The translations under genes were made by a program, and so were the position numbers. Shown piece by piece: positions 16,867 to 25,384 of a DNA stretch of 64,000 nucleotides. Source of the stretch: Brumimicrobium sp. (GTDB lineage Bacteria > Bacteroidota > Bacteroidia > Flavobacteriales_D > Crocinitomicaceae); the NCBI GenBank assembly GCA_023957385.1, contig JAMLGZ010000001.1:1536923-1600922 (forward strand). The letters run 5' to 3'. Within the stretch, counting starts at the first letter, position 1; each line of letters starts with the position of its first letter. The notes under the pieces were generated by a model. The model worked only from the letters and a program-made list of their open reading frames with translations, was not told the DNA's origin and did no database searches.

Positions 16867-17100
16867 TCCTCGAATTTGCTTTTTTAGATCAGTTGCTTTA
16901 ATCATTCTACCAGCTTTTTCATCTTGGATAGCTAAATGAATTTCTGATTTATATTGTTCTAAAGATATCGGTTTTAGACTTGATTCGTAGTTTGATAGTT
17001 TTACTTCTTTCAGCAATTTTTCAAATATTTGAATAATTTTTTCGTCTTCTAAGTTTAAGACCTCCTTTGCCAACAATATTTTACGAGAATCAATGTTCAT
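16858..17100 (-). CDS. Antitoxin of a ParE/RelE-type module
   Basis: 80 residues from ATG 17100; an in-frame TTG at 17106 is less likely. The N-terminal helical part (RKILLAKEVLNLEDEKIIQIFEKLL) resembles the short antitoxins that precede ParE toxins in Bacteroidota, and the C-terminal half (AIQDEKAGRMIKATDLKKQI) is the expected toxin-wrapping tail. The toxin start lies inside its last codons, the normal order for such pairs. Antitoxins usually repress their own promoter. This gene is intact although the toxin is frameshifted. Cassette 3 of the array, opposite in orientation to the others. Confidence 0.75.
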   Translation of the reverse strand: MNIDSRKILLAKEVLNLEDEKIIQIFEKLLKEVKLSNYESSLKPISLEQYKSEIHLAIQDEKAGRMIKATDLKKQIRGWN

Positions 17101-17205
17101 AATCAACCGATTTTAATCAAATATAGTGAATTTCGCCGAAAAAATATGTTTAATTTCAAAAAACTAACTTCTTGCGCTATTCCCAAAACAACTGTAGTAA
17201 ATTCT

Positions 17206-17368
17206 CGAAGACGCTTGCCGTTTTCTTTTGCAAAAAGAACTTCTTCGCAAGAATTTCAAACATTTGCCAAAGCGGGGAGGCAGCATTTTTTTGTCTTGTC
17301 TTTTTGCCTACTTTTTTGACAAGAAAAAAGTAAGGTGATAAATTAAAATTTGTATCTTTCGATTATGA
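17206..17368 (+). repeat. Cassette-boundary repeat R4
   Basis: The left part is diverged (GAAGACGCTTGCCG...GCAAGAATTTC) but the right part is nearly identical to R5: ACATTTGCCAAAGCGGGG, AGGCAGCATTTTTTTGTC, the TACTTTTTT hairpin and AAGTAAGGTGATAAATT. Like R1 it continues into TTTCGATTATGAA. The 300 bp between the antitoxin and the next gene hold only this repeat. Confidence 0.85.
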
Positions 17369-17402
17369 ATTGGAGACTTCAAGATTCCAAATATAAAACT
17401 CT

Positions 17403-17870
17403 ATGAAGAAGATTAGGATTCCACCATATTTGCGTATAATACTCATAATCGTCATATTTTTTATAATTCCCATTATAGCATTTCTAAATATTCAAGAAGA
17501 TCCAGTTTATTTTCTTTTTGTTGGATACTTTATTGTATTATTTGCCAGTGGAGATAGGTATGTGTTGAAATTGAATGATACCTCACTTCTCTTGTTGTCT
17601 GTTTTGAGTTTTTTATCATTTATGCTATTTAATGTACTAACAAAACAAGGCATACAGGGAGTGTTCTTGTATTCAGTTAGCCTTGCTTATTCACTTCTAT
17701 ATTATAAATTTAATCTATTGTCATGGAAGAAATATCAACAGGATATTGATTTTGTTGGGGGGCCAGGGTTTAATATTTCGAAACATAATACTCCGTTAGG
17801 TATTCTTTTTAGCTTTTTACTTATTTTATTAGGGGGGGGTTATCTAGTTTTATACTTGTATTTATTATGA
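17403..17870 (+). CDS. Small integral membrane protein of unknown function
   Basis: 155 residues with four predicted membrane helices: YLRIILIIVIFFIIPIIAFL, VYFLFVGYFIVLFASG, a pair around LLLLSVLSFLSFMLFNV and GVFLYSVSLAYSLLYY, and a last one ILFSFLLILLGGGYLVLYLY. A soluble loop (KKYQQDIDFVGGPGFNISKH) precedes the last helix. I recognise no family. It is the sole gene of cassette 4, between R4 and R5. Confidence 0.7.
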   Translation: MKKIRIPPYLRIILIIVIFFIIPIIAFLNIQEDPVYFLFVGYFIVLFASGDRYVLKLNDTSLLLLSVLSFLSFMLFNVLTKQGIQGVFLYSVSLAYSLLYYKFNLLSWKKYQQDIDFVGGPGFNISKHNTPLGILFSFLLILLGGGYLVLYLYLL

Positions 17871-17889
17871 CTACGATAATTCCAAGACA

Positions 17890-18180
17890 CAAACAAATTA
17901 AAATCTTCGATTCTACAAAGTGTGAGATGTAAGAAATTATTTTCAAAATAAGAATTGTTATTTAAAGAATTTTCTTTTTATATTCATTTTCCTCCTCTTG
18001 AAAAGCCAACCCAAAGCGCGTCGGCCAGACAAAAAAGCGGGAAGCAGCGCGCGTGAATGGCAAATACCCGTGGGGACGTACGATCGTACGTCCTTACAAG
18101 CATTTGCCAGAGCGGGGAGGCAGCATTTTTTTGTCTTGTCTTTTTGCCTACTTTTTTGACAAGAAAAAAGTAAGGAAATT
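17890..18180 (+). repeat. Cassette-boundary repeat R5 (full length)
   Basis: Best intact copy. The AT-rich arm (ACAAAGTGTGAGATGTAAG, compare R3 ACGAAGTGTGATATATAAAG) is followed by GAAAAGCCAACCCAAAGC, GCGTCGGCCAGAC, a hairpin (18057-18106) with the perfect palindrome GGACGTACGATCGTACGTCC at its centre, AGCGGGGAGGCAGC, and the TACTTTTTT hairpin. It ends at the ettA stop codon. The first 110 bp after the membrane gene are this AT-rich arm. Confidence 0.9.
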
Positions 18181-19867
18181 ATCCAACACTCAACTTTCGA
18201 TATTTCAATCGGGTAGGAGTAGTATCTCCCAATCTCTTTTTCTTATTTTCTTCGTATTCTGAGAAACTTCCTTCGAATGCATATACTTGTGAGTCTCCCT
18301 CAAATGCTAAGATATGCGTACAAATTCTATCCAAGAACCATCGGTCGTGAGAAATAACTACAGCACATCCAGCAAAATTCATGATTCCTTCTTCTAAGGC
18401 TCTCAGGGTATTGATGTCAATATCGTTCGTTGGCTCATCAAGAAGTAACACATTCGCTTCTAATTTCAACGTCATAGCTAAATGCAGACGATTTCTTTCA
18501 CCTCCTGAAAGCACCCCAACTTTCTTGCTTTGGTCAGAACCTGAAAAACCAAACTTAGAAAGATAGGCTCTGGCATTAATTTTCTGATTTCCTATTTCAA
18601 TTAATTCCACTCCTCCTGCTACCACATCAAAAATGGATTTATTTGGATCCAAATCAGCATGTGTTTGGTCAACGTATCCGATTTGAACAGTTTCACCTAC
18701 TTTAAACTCACCTGCATCAGCTTGGATTTCTCCCATAATCATTTTGAAGATAGTGGTTTTACCAGCACCATTTGGTCCGATAATACCAACTATACCATTA
18801 GGAGGTAAACTAAAATTAAGGTTATCGTATAATAATTTATCTCCAAAAGATTTAGCCACATTCACAGCATCGATGACGTTGTTACCCAAACGTGGTCCAT
18901 TTGGAATAGGAATTTCAAGTTTCAGCTCTTTTTCCTTGATATCTTCAGACATTAATTGATCGTAATTACTCAAACGAGCTTTGTTTTTAGCTTGACGACC
19001 TTTCGGGTTCATACGTACCCATTCTAGCTCTCGTTCTAACATCTTTTGACGTTTGGAAGCCTGTTTTTCTTCTTGTTGTAGTCGTTTTGACTTTTGTTCT
19101 AGCCATGACGAGTAGTTTCCTTTCCAAGGAATACCTTCTCCACGATCTAATTCTAAAATCCAACCAGCCACGTTATCTAAGAAATAACGGTCGTGTGTTA
19201 CGCAAATAACTGTACCTTGATATTCAGATAAATGATGTTCCAACCAAAGAATAGACTCTGCGTCTAAGTGGTTCGTAGGCTCATCTAGTAATAAGATATC
19301 TGGTTTTTGTAATAATAAACGAGTTAAAGCCACACGACGACGTTCACCTCCCGATAATTGAGATACATTTTGATCATCTGGTGGACAACGTAGTGCATCC
19401 ATTGCTCTCTCTAGTTGAGAATCTAATTCCCATGCGTTGATAGCATCTATTCTATCTTGGACTTTTCCTTGGCGGTCTATTAATTTATCCATTTTATCCG
19501 GATCGTTCAAGATTTCCTCATCCATGAATGCATTATTGATGTCTTCAAATTCTTTGAGTAAGTCAACAGTCTCTTGTACACCTTCTTGCACAATTTCTTT
19601 AACAGTTTTTGAAGGGTCTAATTCCGGCTCCTGGTGCAAATATCCAACTGTGTATCCTTCAACAATAGAAACATCACCTTGGTAATTTTTATCAATTCCT
19701 GCAATGATTTTCATTACAGTTGATTTACCGGCACCGTTAAGACCAATGATTCCAATCTTTGCTCCGTAAAAAAAGGAGAGTGAAATATCTTTAATAATTT
19801 GTTTACCAGCAGGCGTAGACTTGCTAACGCGATGCATTGAAAAGATTATTTTTTTATCGTCTGACAT
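18179..19867 (-). CDS. ettA: ABC-F protein EttA (energy-dependent translational throttle)
   Basis: 562 residues, two ABC domains and no membrane part. Domain 1: Walker A GLNGAGKST (residues 42-50), signature LSGGERRRVAL and DEPTNHLD. The linker has the EttA-type arm and PtIM region (ELEWVRMNPKGRQAKNKARL). Domain 2: GPNGAGKTT, LSGGERNRLHLA, DEPTNDIDINTL. EttA binds the ribosomal E site and couples initiation to the ATP/ADP ratio. The ATG at 19867 (MSDDKKIIFSMHRVSK) is the homologous start; the open frame to 20041 is intergenic. The last codon touches the cassette array, which therefore sits at the 3' end of a conserved gene. Confidence 0.96.
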   Translation of the reverse strand: MSDDKKIIFSMHRVSKSTPAGKQIIKDISLSFFYGAKIGIIGLNGAGKSTVMKIIAGIDKNYQGDVSIVEGYTVGYLHQEPELDPSKTVKEIVQEGVQETVDLLKEFEDINNAFMDEEILNDPDKMDKLIDRQGKVQDRIDAINAWELDSQLERAMDALRCPPDDQNVSQLSGGERRRVALTRLLLQKPDILLLDEPTNHLDAESILWLEHHLSEYQGTVICVTHDRYFLDNVAGWILELDRGEGIPWKGNYSSWLEQKSKRLQQEEKQASKRQKMLERELEWVRMNPKGRQAKNKARLSNYDQLMSEDIKEKELKLEIPIPNGPRLGNNVIDAVNVAKSFGDKLLYDNLNFSLPPNGIVGIIGPNGAGKTTIFKMIMGEIQADAGEFKVGETVQIGYVDQTHADLDPNKSIFDVVAGGVELIEIGNQKINARAYLSKFGFSGSDQSKKVGVLSGGERNRLHLAMTLKLEANVLLLDEPTNDIDINTLRALEEGIMNFAGCAVVISHDRWFLDRICTHILAFEGDSQVYAFEGSFSEYEENKKKRLGDTTPTRLKYRKLSVG

Positions 19868-19885
19868 AAGGAAAATTTTGAAAAG

Positions 19886-19893
19886 CAAAGATA
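19886..19893 (-). promoter_or_regulatory. Putative -7 promoter box of ettA
   Basis: Reads TATCTTTG on the minus strand, matching TAnnTTTG, 19 bp before the ettA ATG. No clear TTG at the -33 position was found, so this is only probable. Confidence 0.5.
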
Positions 19894-19921
19894 GTGTATT
19901 TTTTGATGAATTCGATATGTA

Positions 19922-20277
19922 GCTCGTTGTGCATTTGCAAAAATAAATATGATCAATAATTTCTACTATACATGGATTGTATTGAATTTGTAAAGATGTA
20001 ACAAATAAGAATTGTTTAAAAAGATAGACCCCGAGCACCAAGGTTCTCGGGGTGACAATTGTGAGGAGAGACTATCGGTCGGCTTTGCCGACCGCCTGAC
20101 CCTGTCAGTCCTCGATATCCTTCGATATGCTCAGGTCATGCATTTTTCTCCTATCGTCGAAAATCATGAACTGTGTGAAATATTTGGTTTTTTACACAGT
20201 TCATGATTTTTCGCAGAAAAATTATATCGAGGACTGACACCATAATTTACATTTTATTCTTAATGCACAACGAGTTA
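19922..20277 (+). repeat. Dispersed TIR/terminator element, copy B (long form with nested hairpin)
   Basis: The ends CTCGTTGTGCATT and AATGCACAACGAG are perfect 13-bp inverted repeats. Inside are the terminator-like hairpin (ACCCCGAG...CTCGGGGT), CGGTCGGCTTTGCCGACCG, and TGTCAGTCCTCGATAT whose inverse ATATCGAGGACTGACA lies 100 bp later. Between them sits a further hairpin with about 20-bp arms CGAAAATCATGAACTGTGT/ACACAGTTCATGATTTTTCG (20158-20213). It accounts for most of the 500-bp gap between ettA and the next gene. Confidence 0.85.
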
Positions 20278-20317
20278 TATGTATTATTTATCTATCTATT
20301 CTACCATTAGTATAAAC

Positions 20318-20345
20318 AAAAAAAAAAGAGCGTCTTTCAACGCTC
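20318..20345 (-). terminator. Intrinsic terminator of the 20366-23206 gene
   Basis: On the minus strand, stem GAGCGT/ACGCTC with a 6-base loop is followed by ten T, 20 bp after the stop codon. Confidence 0.9.
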
Positions 20346-20365
20346 CCATCACACTACTTACTATA

Positions 20366-23206
20366 TTATAGTTTAATTAACTTAAGTGGTTTGAATTTGT
20401 GGTTTCCTTTTAAAAACACAGTGTAAACACTAGCATTTAATTTTTGAATGTCAATTTCATATTGATTATTCCCAGATATTATTTCTATTTCTTTTGAGAA
20501 TACAATTCTTCCATTATCGTCCATTATAACTAACTGCGCGTTTTCATCTTCTAAAGCAAGTATATTAATGGTTGTTTTATCTGTAGCTGGAATAGGATAA
20601 ACACTCCAAGAAGAAGTATTGTTACAAGTGGTAGAAATAGGTCCATATGTATCTCTAGAACCGTTAAAATCAACAGATTCTAATCGATAATAAGTTAGAT
20701 TTCCTATTTTCTTATCTATATATTGGTAGGATTGTGTTTGGATAGAATTTCCTGCTGCATTTATTGAAGTAAGATAATCCCAAGTATATCCATCACGGGA
20801 AGAATATATTTCATAATGACTAACATTACTTTCTGTTTGTGTTATCCATGTTAGCGTAACATCTTCATCACAAGACGCTGAAAATGAAGTTAATTCTATG
20901 GGTAGGGGAGAACCTCCGTTTTTACCGTGGAAGGTCCATTCGGAGAAACTCGTAGTAGTAAAATATGCATAATTAAGGGTTGTTCCAATCCCTGCAGCAT
21001 TCTTAATAATAGCTGGACTTAACGTGTATGCGCTTGATAAAAGACCACTACCAGATTGATTTACTACGATTTCTGATCCAGCGCTACAATTATCAAGAGG
21101 TGTGTTATTTTCGTTTGGCCCATCGTAACGAGTTGCTACAATGTCATTAAGATTTAATACATCATCTAAGCTGTTTTGAGGGGTTAAGTTTAAAGGCAAT
21201 CCATTCCCTCCACTTCTGTTCTTTAAGTCGGTATATTCTTCTTGCGTAAAAGGGAAATGAATATCCATATTTCCCGATCCCGAGATGCCTGCTGTACCTG
21301 GAGTTACAGTAAAATTTCTACTCATATAAGCAGTTCGGTATCCTTCATAATTTGTGTTACACGCATACATAGTTCCATCTCCGTTTCCTGGTACGGAATT
21401 AAAAGTTGCTAGGTAAGAAGTCATTGTCACCCAACCTTGTCTGTTGTGAGGATTAATAGAACCAATATAATGTCCATTCACATCATCATAGAAGTGTATA
21501 GGGGTATTTCCTTTAATAAAACAAGTGGCAGATTCTCCATTTCCGGATACTCTATCTGTTTTTACGGGCATACTGACAGTAATAGTTGCTGTGTCAGCAC
21601 ACATTTCATATTTTCCTATCAATTGATATGTAGTTGGTCCATTAGGAGCAACAGTTGGAGTTAATGTGTTAGCCCCACTTACAATCCCGTTTCCTGTCCA
21701 GGTGTATGTCATAGCACCAGATCCTGAGCTGTTATTAGCACCATTTAATTGTAATTGGAGTCCATGACAAAGACTGGTGTTTGGACCTGCGTCAATGTCT
21801 AAAGTTATATTAACAGGTAAAATAGAAACAACTAATGAATTTGGATTTCCTGAGGCATGTAATCGTAGTTCAATAGTAGAATTTTGATCTAAATAAATAC
21901 ATTTAGTAATCCAATCTCCACCTGTACTATTCCATGAATTATTAGAACCATTGTATTCTAAAGGAAAAGTAACATGTTGATCGTTAATGAAAATATAAGA
22001 ATCATCATCCCAACTATCAAAATAAATACTGTAATTACCTGGAGGGAATCCCTTACGTTTTTGGATTACTGTGTACTGTCCAGAACCATTAAAATTATTA
22101 TCATTTTCAACCCATAGACTATTATCAATCCCAACATTGCTACATCCTCTCCAACTGGTGCTGTAGTAATCAAATCCGTTGTAAAATGGAGTTGTTTTTT
22201 CAGGTGAATACCATTCATCCCATGCTATTTTAGTGTTAATCCCGTAATTATTGATTGCATCTAATTTATGCGTGTAAAAACCTTTGTAATTTGCAAAAGT
22301 TGTGTTTAAATTCTTATACTGCGTATGTGTGTATTCAGATTGAAATGCATAAGCTATCCATTCATCTTGTCCAAACGGATAAGCGCTTGTTGAGCCTGTA
22401 ACTTGAATTACATCTGAATAGGCAGTTTGTCCAGAATTTGAGCAATATACTTTTAATCGGAAGTATTTATCCAAAGTAACACTAGAAGAATATGTGTAAG
22501 GATTAGTTGTAGCGCCACTTACGTTTGTCCAACCACTGGTTCCATCATTTGAGACTTCCCATTGACAAGTCGTTCCTATAGCAAGAGGAGTATCAGTCTT
22601 TAAGATAAATCCCGAATTAGTATTACATAAAACAATAGGAGAGGCAACATTACCAGGATTAGGAGTTCCTGAGCATGGTGTTGGATTTATGATATTTACC
22701 GTATAATCTTCCGTCTGCCCCCATCCATCAATAGTACAAGGTTTGTCATCGTAATAGTCATCAGTACTAGCATTGTATTGCCAGAGTACACGCATACGGT
22801 GATTTCCTATAAATGATGGATTATTAGGAATGCTTATATTAAAAGTGAATGTTCCACTTGATGGTTGCGTTAATCTTCCAACTAACTCGCTATTATCAAA
22901 GATGTTATTATTGTTAAAATCTATCCAAATAGCAGCAGTATGTTTGCCACCTCCTTGTCCTTGTACAACAATGGTGTAATTCGTGTTTATGTTTAAATCA
23001 GGGACAGTATATCCCGTTGTATTATCATAATAGCTAACTGTATTTGATCTGGTGGATGTATTGTCTAGCGTTTCTAAATTCACACGCTCAATAAGGTCTA
23101 CTTTAAGAACTGATCCACCATGAACAGGACGATTAGGCTGACAATATTGGCCAAATAAATCAGCACTTGTTAAAATAAGCACAAGTAGTATGAGTATGTA
23201 TTTCAT
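20366..23206 (-). CDS. T9SS-sorted secreted protein with GEVED domain
   Basis: 946 residues from ATG 23206. Signal peptide 1-20 (LILLVLILTSADLFGQ). The following 170 residues hold a GEVED domain, with the calcium-loop-like IWIDFNNNNIFDNSE and DGWGQTEDYTVNI endings. The middle has Ig-like and PA14-like beta regions (QWEVSNDGTSGW; YSIYFDSWDDDSYIFIN). The last 75 or so residues (WSVYPIPATDKTTI...KLNASVYTVFL) form a T9SS sorting domain. Cysteine pairs fit an extracellular protein. Function is unknown; binding or adhesion is the usual inference. Monocistronic, divergent from the TPR regulator at 23484. Confidence 0.85.
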   Translation of the reverse strand: MKYILILLVLILTSADLFGQYCQPNRPVHGGSVLKVDLIERVNLETLDNTSTRSNTVSYYDNTTGYTVPDLNINTNYTIVVQGQGGGKHTAAIWIDFNNNNIFDNSELVGRLTQPSSGTFTFNISIPNNPSFIGNHRMRVLWQYNASTDDYYDDKPCTIDGWGQTEDYTVNIINPTPCSGTPNPGNVASPIVLCNTNSGFILKTDTPLAIGTTCQWEVSNDGTSGWTNVSGATTNPYTYSSSVTLDKYFRLKVYCSNSGQTAYSDVIQVTGSTSAYPFGQDEWIAYAFQSEYTHTQYKNLNTTFANYKGFYTHKLDAINNYGINTKIAWDEWYSPEKTTPFYNGFDYYSTSWRGCSNVGIDNSLWVENDNNFNGSGQYTVIQKRKGFPPGNYSIYFDSWDDDSYIFINDQHVTFPLEYNGSNNSWNSTGGDWITKCIYLDQNSTIELRLHASGNPNSLVVSILPVNITLDIDAGPNTSLCHGLQLQLNGANNSSGSGAMTYTWTGNGIVSGANTLTPTVAPNGPTTYQLIGKYEMCADTATITVSMPVKTDRVSGNGESATCFIKGNTPIHFYDDVNGHYIGSINPHNRQGWVTMTSYLATFNSVPGNGDGTMYACNTNYEGYRTAYMSRNFTVTPGTAGISGSGNMDIHFPFTQEEYTDLKNRSGGNGLPLNLTPQNSLDDVLNLNDIVATRYDGPNENNTPLDNCSAGSEIVVNQSGSGLLSSAYTLSPAIIKNAAGIGTTLNYAYFTTTSFSEWTFHGKNGGSPLPIELTSFSASCDEDVTLTWITQTESNVSHYEIYSSRDGYTWDYLTSINAAGNSIQTQSYQYIDKKIGNLTYYRLESVDFNGSRDTYGPISTTCNNTSSWSVYPIPATDKTTINILALEDENAQLVIMDDNGRIVFSKEIEIISGNNQYEIDIQKLNASVYTVFLKGNHKFKPLKLIKL

Positions 23207-23279
23207 AACATAGTTATTTTGAAACAAAAGTATGGTGTTTTTTACTTGATTTTCTTATCTATGAATACGCTATATTTGT

Positions 23280-23407
23280 ATGTAGTCCTTTTTTTTAATG
23301 TTAAAAAATAAATGTCTTATAAATATCTGATAATAAATTAATTATATGTTTTATTTTAATGTATAAATCATTATTGTAGTCCATGTAGTAGGCATTATGT
23401 AGTCCTA
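23280..23407 (+). promoter_or_regulatory. Cluster of ATGTAGTCC-like sites upstream of the TPR-HTH gene
   Basis: Near-copies of one motif: ATGTAGTCCTT (23280-23290), TTGTAGTCC (23374-23382), CATGTAGTAGG (23382-23392), TATGTAGTCCTA (23396-23407). All are in the intergenic region between two divergent genes. Inverted copies follow the regulator gene. They look like operator sites, possibly for the adjacent regulator; this is inference. Confidence 0.5.
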
Positions 23408-23483
23408 TGCGTAATAATTTTTCAAATTCATATAGACTTAATTTTTAATTTGTTACATTTGATATTAAATTATAAGAAATACT

Positions 23484-25283
23484 ATGAATTTTAAATACCT
23501 TTCTTTATTCTTTTTGCTACATCTTGTTTTTATTTTCCATCTATTTGGGCAAGAAGCCAAGTTGAATAGTTCAACTATAAATTGGCAGCAGATAGAAAAA
23601 CTTATGATAGACCAAAAGGTGGATGAGGTAAAAGCTGAGTTTAGTATTCATGCGAACAATTTAAAAAGAAACCACCAAGATTCTTTGTTAATATCTCGGA
23701 TTTTAGTGGTGACAAATTATCTTCAGGATCAAAATGAATATGCCGAACGTATTAGATGGTATCAATATGCAATTGATTCTTTAGATGAGAACAAGAATGT
23801 TCAATTGTTCTTAATACGTCGTAAATATGCAGATATTTATGCGACTATTGATGAGTATGAAAATGCTATTAAACTTTTCAAAAAGAATTTTCAATTGTTA
23901 ACTAGAGTAGGATTTAAAGATGCTCAATCGTTAGAAGCTTCCTTTATTGCTAAAATGTATTTGAAGGCAAATGAACATGCAAAGGCAGAAGAGTATTATC
24001 TAAAATCATTAGATATAGCTGAAAAAAATAACATTGGATTTTATACCAATTTAGGTTATAATAACGCAGGGTATTTCTACACCCAAATTGATGATAAAGA
24101 AAAGGCTGAGTCCTATTATTTATTAGGATTAAAGCGTTTGCTCAATAAAGATACTCTAGATACTTCAGAGAAGAATCATTTGTATCTATTACTAGGGAAT
24201 TTGGGTTCTTTGTATCTTCAAAATAATGTAAAACAAGATACGGCTATTCAGATGCTACAGGCTGATTTATGGTTTAATATCAATTATGGTAATGTTTTAT
24301 TGGGAATTGGTGCCAGTGTGGAACTAGTTGATTATTATATTAAAAAGAATTGGTTTAAAGAAGCAGAAATTTTATTAAATAAAGTATTGAACCATGAGCG
24401 GATTATAGAATATAAAGAGATGGAAGAGCCTGAGATGGTGCGTTTCTACCGCCAATTGTTTGTGGTGTATCAAAATTTAGGTGATAAAGAAAAGGCATTT
24501 TTCTATTTTCAACACTATGAGAAATTAAGTGAAAATTATATAAAGAAGAAAGATGTTATCCGTTCCGGTATTGAGAAAAGTTTGTTGAGTAATGTGCTTT
24601 CAGGACAATTAGCTATGAGTAAACAGCAATTGGAAATTATGAATACCAAAAACAAGTATTTAACATTGCAAAAGAGGCATACAAATCAATTTTTTATTAT
24701 GGTAATTATTACTATGCTTATAATTTCATTATTGATTGTTTTGAATAGCAGAAAAAGATTATTACTATCTAAAATTAAAAAAGAATTAGCTGAAAATAAC
24801 TTGAGAATGGAGCGACTCAAAAATGAAACTAACCAAGTGGAAATTCAAAATAAAAATAAAAACTTGACTGATTTTGCGATTAACATTTCACATCAACAGG
24901 ATGTGATTAGAGATGTCAAAACACAGCTTATAGATATCAAGGGGAATGAACAAACTACAGAAGAATTAAAACTTCAAATAAGAACGCTTATAAATTTCAT
25001 TAACAGCAATTTACGTGTTGATAATCAACGTAAGGATATGCATAATAATATTGAAAATATAAATCATCAATTTCTTACAATTTTATCCGAAAAACACCCT
25101 GAATTAACAGAGTTAGATAAGTATATTTGTGGACTTATTCGTCTCGGATTATCCAATAAAGATATTGCCAATTTAAGAAATGTGACCTACAAAGCGGTTC
25201 GGATTTCTCGCTACAGAATTCGGAAAAAACTGAATATTGAAGAGGATGAAGATTTGACACAATTTCTAAAAAATATTGGATAA
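23484..25283 (+). CDS. Membrane-anchored TPR protein with C-terminal LuxR-type helix-turn-helix
   Basis: 599 residues. Signal or anchor 1-22 (LFFLLHLVFIFHLFGQ), about six TPR-like helical repeats (for example AKAEEYYLKSLDIAEKNN, EKAESYYLLGLKRL) to about residue 370, one membrane helix at about 399-420 (FFIMVIITMLIISLLIVL), a coiled coil (about 425-470) and a cytosolic HTH at about 540-599 (ELDKYICGLIRLGLSNKDIA, NVTYKAVRISRYRIRKKL). This layout is frequent in Flavobacteriia and suggests a one-component regulator whose periplasmic TPR sensor controls an attached DNA-binding domain. Its targets are unknown; ATGTAGTCC-like sites surround the gene. Confidence 0.8.
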   Translation: MNFKYLSLFFLLHLVFIFHLFGQEAKLNSSTINWQQIEKLMIDQKVDEVKAEFSIHANNLKRNHQDSLLISRILVVTNYLQDQNEYAERIRWYQYAIDSLDENKNVQLFLIRRKYADIYATIDEYENAIKLFKKNFQLLTRVGFKDAQSLEASFIAKMYLKANEHAKAEEYYLKSLDIAEKNNIGFYTNLGYNNAGYFYTQIDDKEKAESYYLLGLKRLLNKDTLDTSEKNHLYLLLGNLGSLYLQNNVKQDTAIQMLQADLWFNINYGNVLLGIGASVELVDYYIKKNWFKEAEILLNKVLNHERIIEYKEMEEPEMVRFYRQLFVVYQNLGDKEKAFFYFQHYEKLSENYIKKKDVIRSGIEKSLLSNVLSGQLAMSKQQLEIMNTKNKYLTLQKRHTNQFFIMVIITMLIISLLIVLNSRKRLLLSKIKKELAENNLRMERLKNETNQVEIQNKNKNLTDFAINISHQQDVIRDVKTQLIDIKGNEQTTEELKLQIRTLINFINSNLRVDNQRKDMHNNIENINHQFLTILSEKHPELTELDKYICGLIRLGLSNKDIANLRNVTYKAVRISRYRIRKKLNIEEDEDLTQFLKNIG

Positions 25284-25297
25284 TAATCTATTTTCCG

Positions 25298-25334
25298 TAG
25301 GACTACATGTGTGTTATTCAATAGGCCTACATTG
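25298..25334 (-). promoter_or_regulatory. Inverted ATGTAGTCC-like sites before mnmE
   Basis: TAGGACTACATGT (25298-25310) and TAGGCCTACATTG (25322-25334) are inverse copies of the motif found upstream of the TPR-HTH gene. The second overlaps the TTG of the mnmE promoter. Confidence 0.45.
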
Positions 25335-25361
25335 TTCAATCAAAAATGATTCGTATTTTTG
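25332..25361 (+). promoter_or_regulatory. Bacteroidota-type promoter of mnmE
   Basis: TTG at 25332-25334, a 19-base spacer, then TATTTTTG at 25354-25361. This exactly matches the TTG-N19-TAnnTTTG consensus of the primary sigma factor in this phylum, 24 bp before the mnmE ATG. Confidence 0.8.
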
Positions 25362-25384
25362 CAAACCAAATTGGATGAGAAGGA

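Noticed and set aside
11877..18180. Classical integron with attC sites
   Set aside because: No integrase gene in the window, repeats of about 160-290 bp are longer than typical attC sites, and the core sites GTTRRRY/RYYYAAC are not at the expected places. Kept only as an analogy.
19868..20041. N-terminal extension of ettA
   Set aside because: It lies partly in dispersed element B and is not homologous to EttA; the start MSDDKKIIF is conserved.
20012..20206. Open frame of 64 codons in the ettA upstream region
   Set aside because: It is made entirely of the hairpins of dispersed element B.
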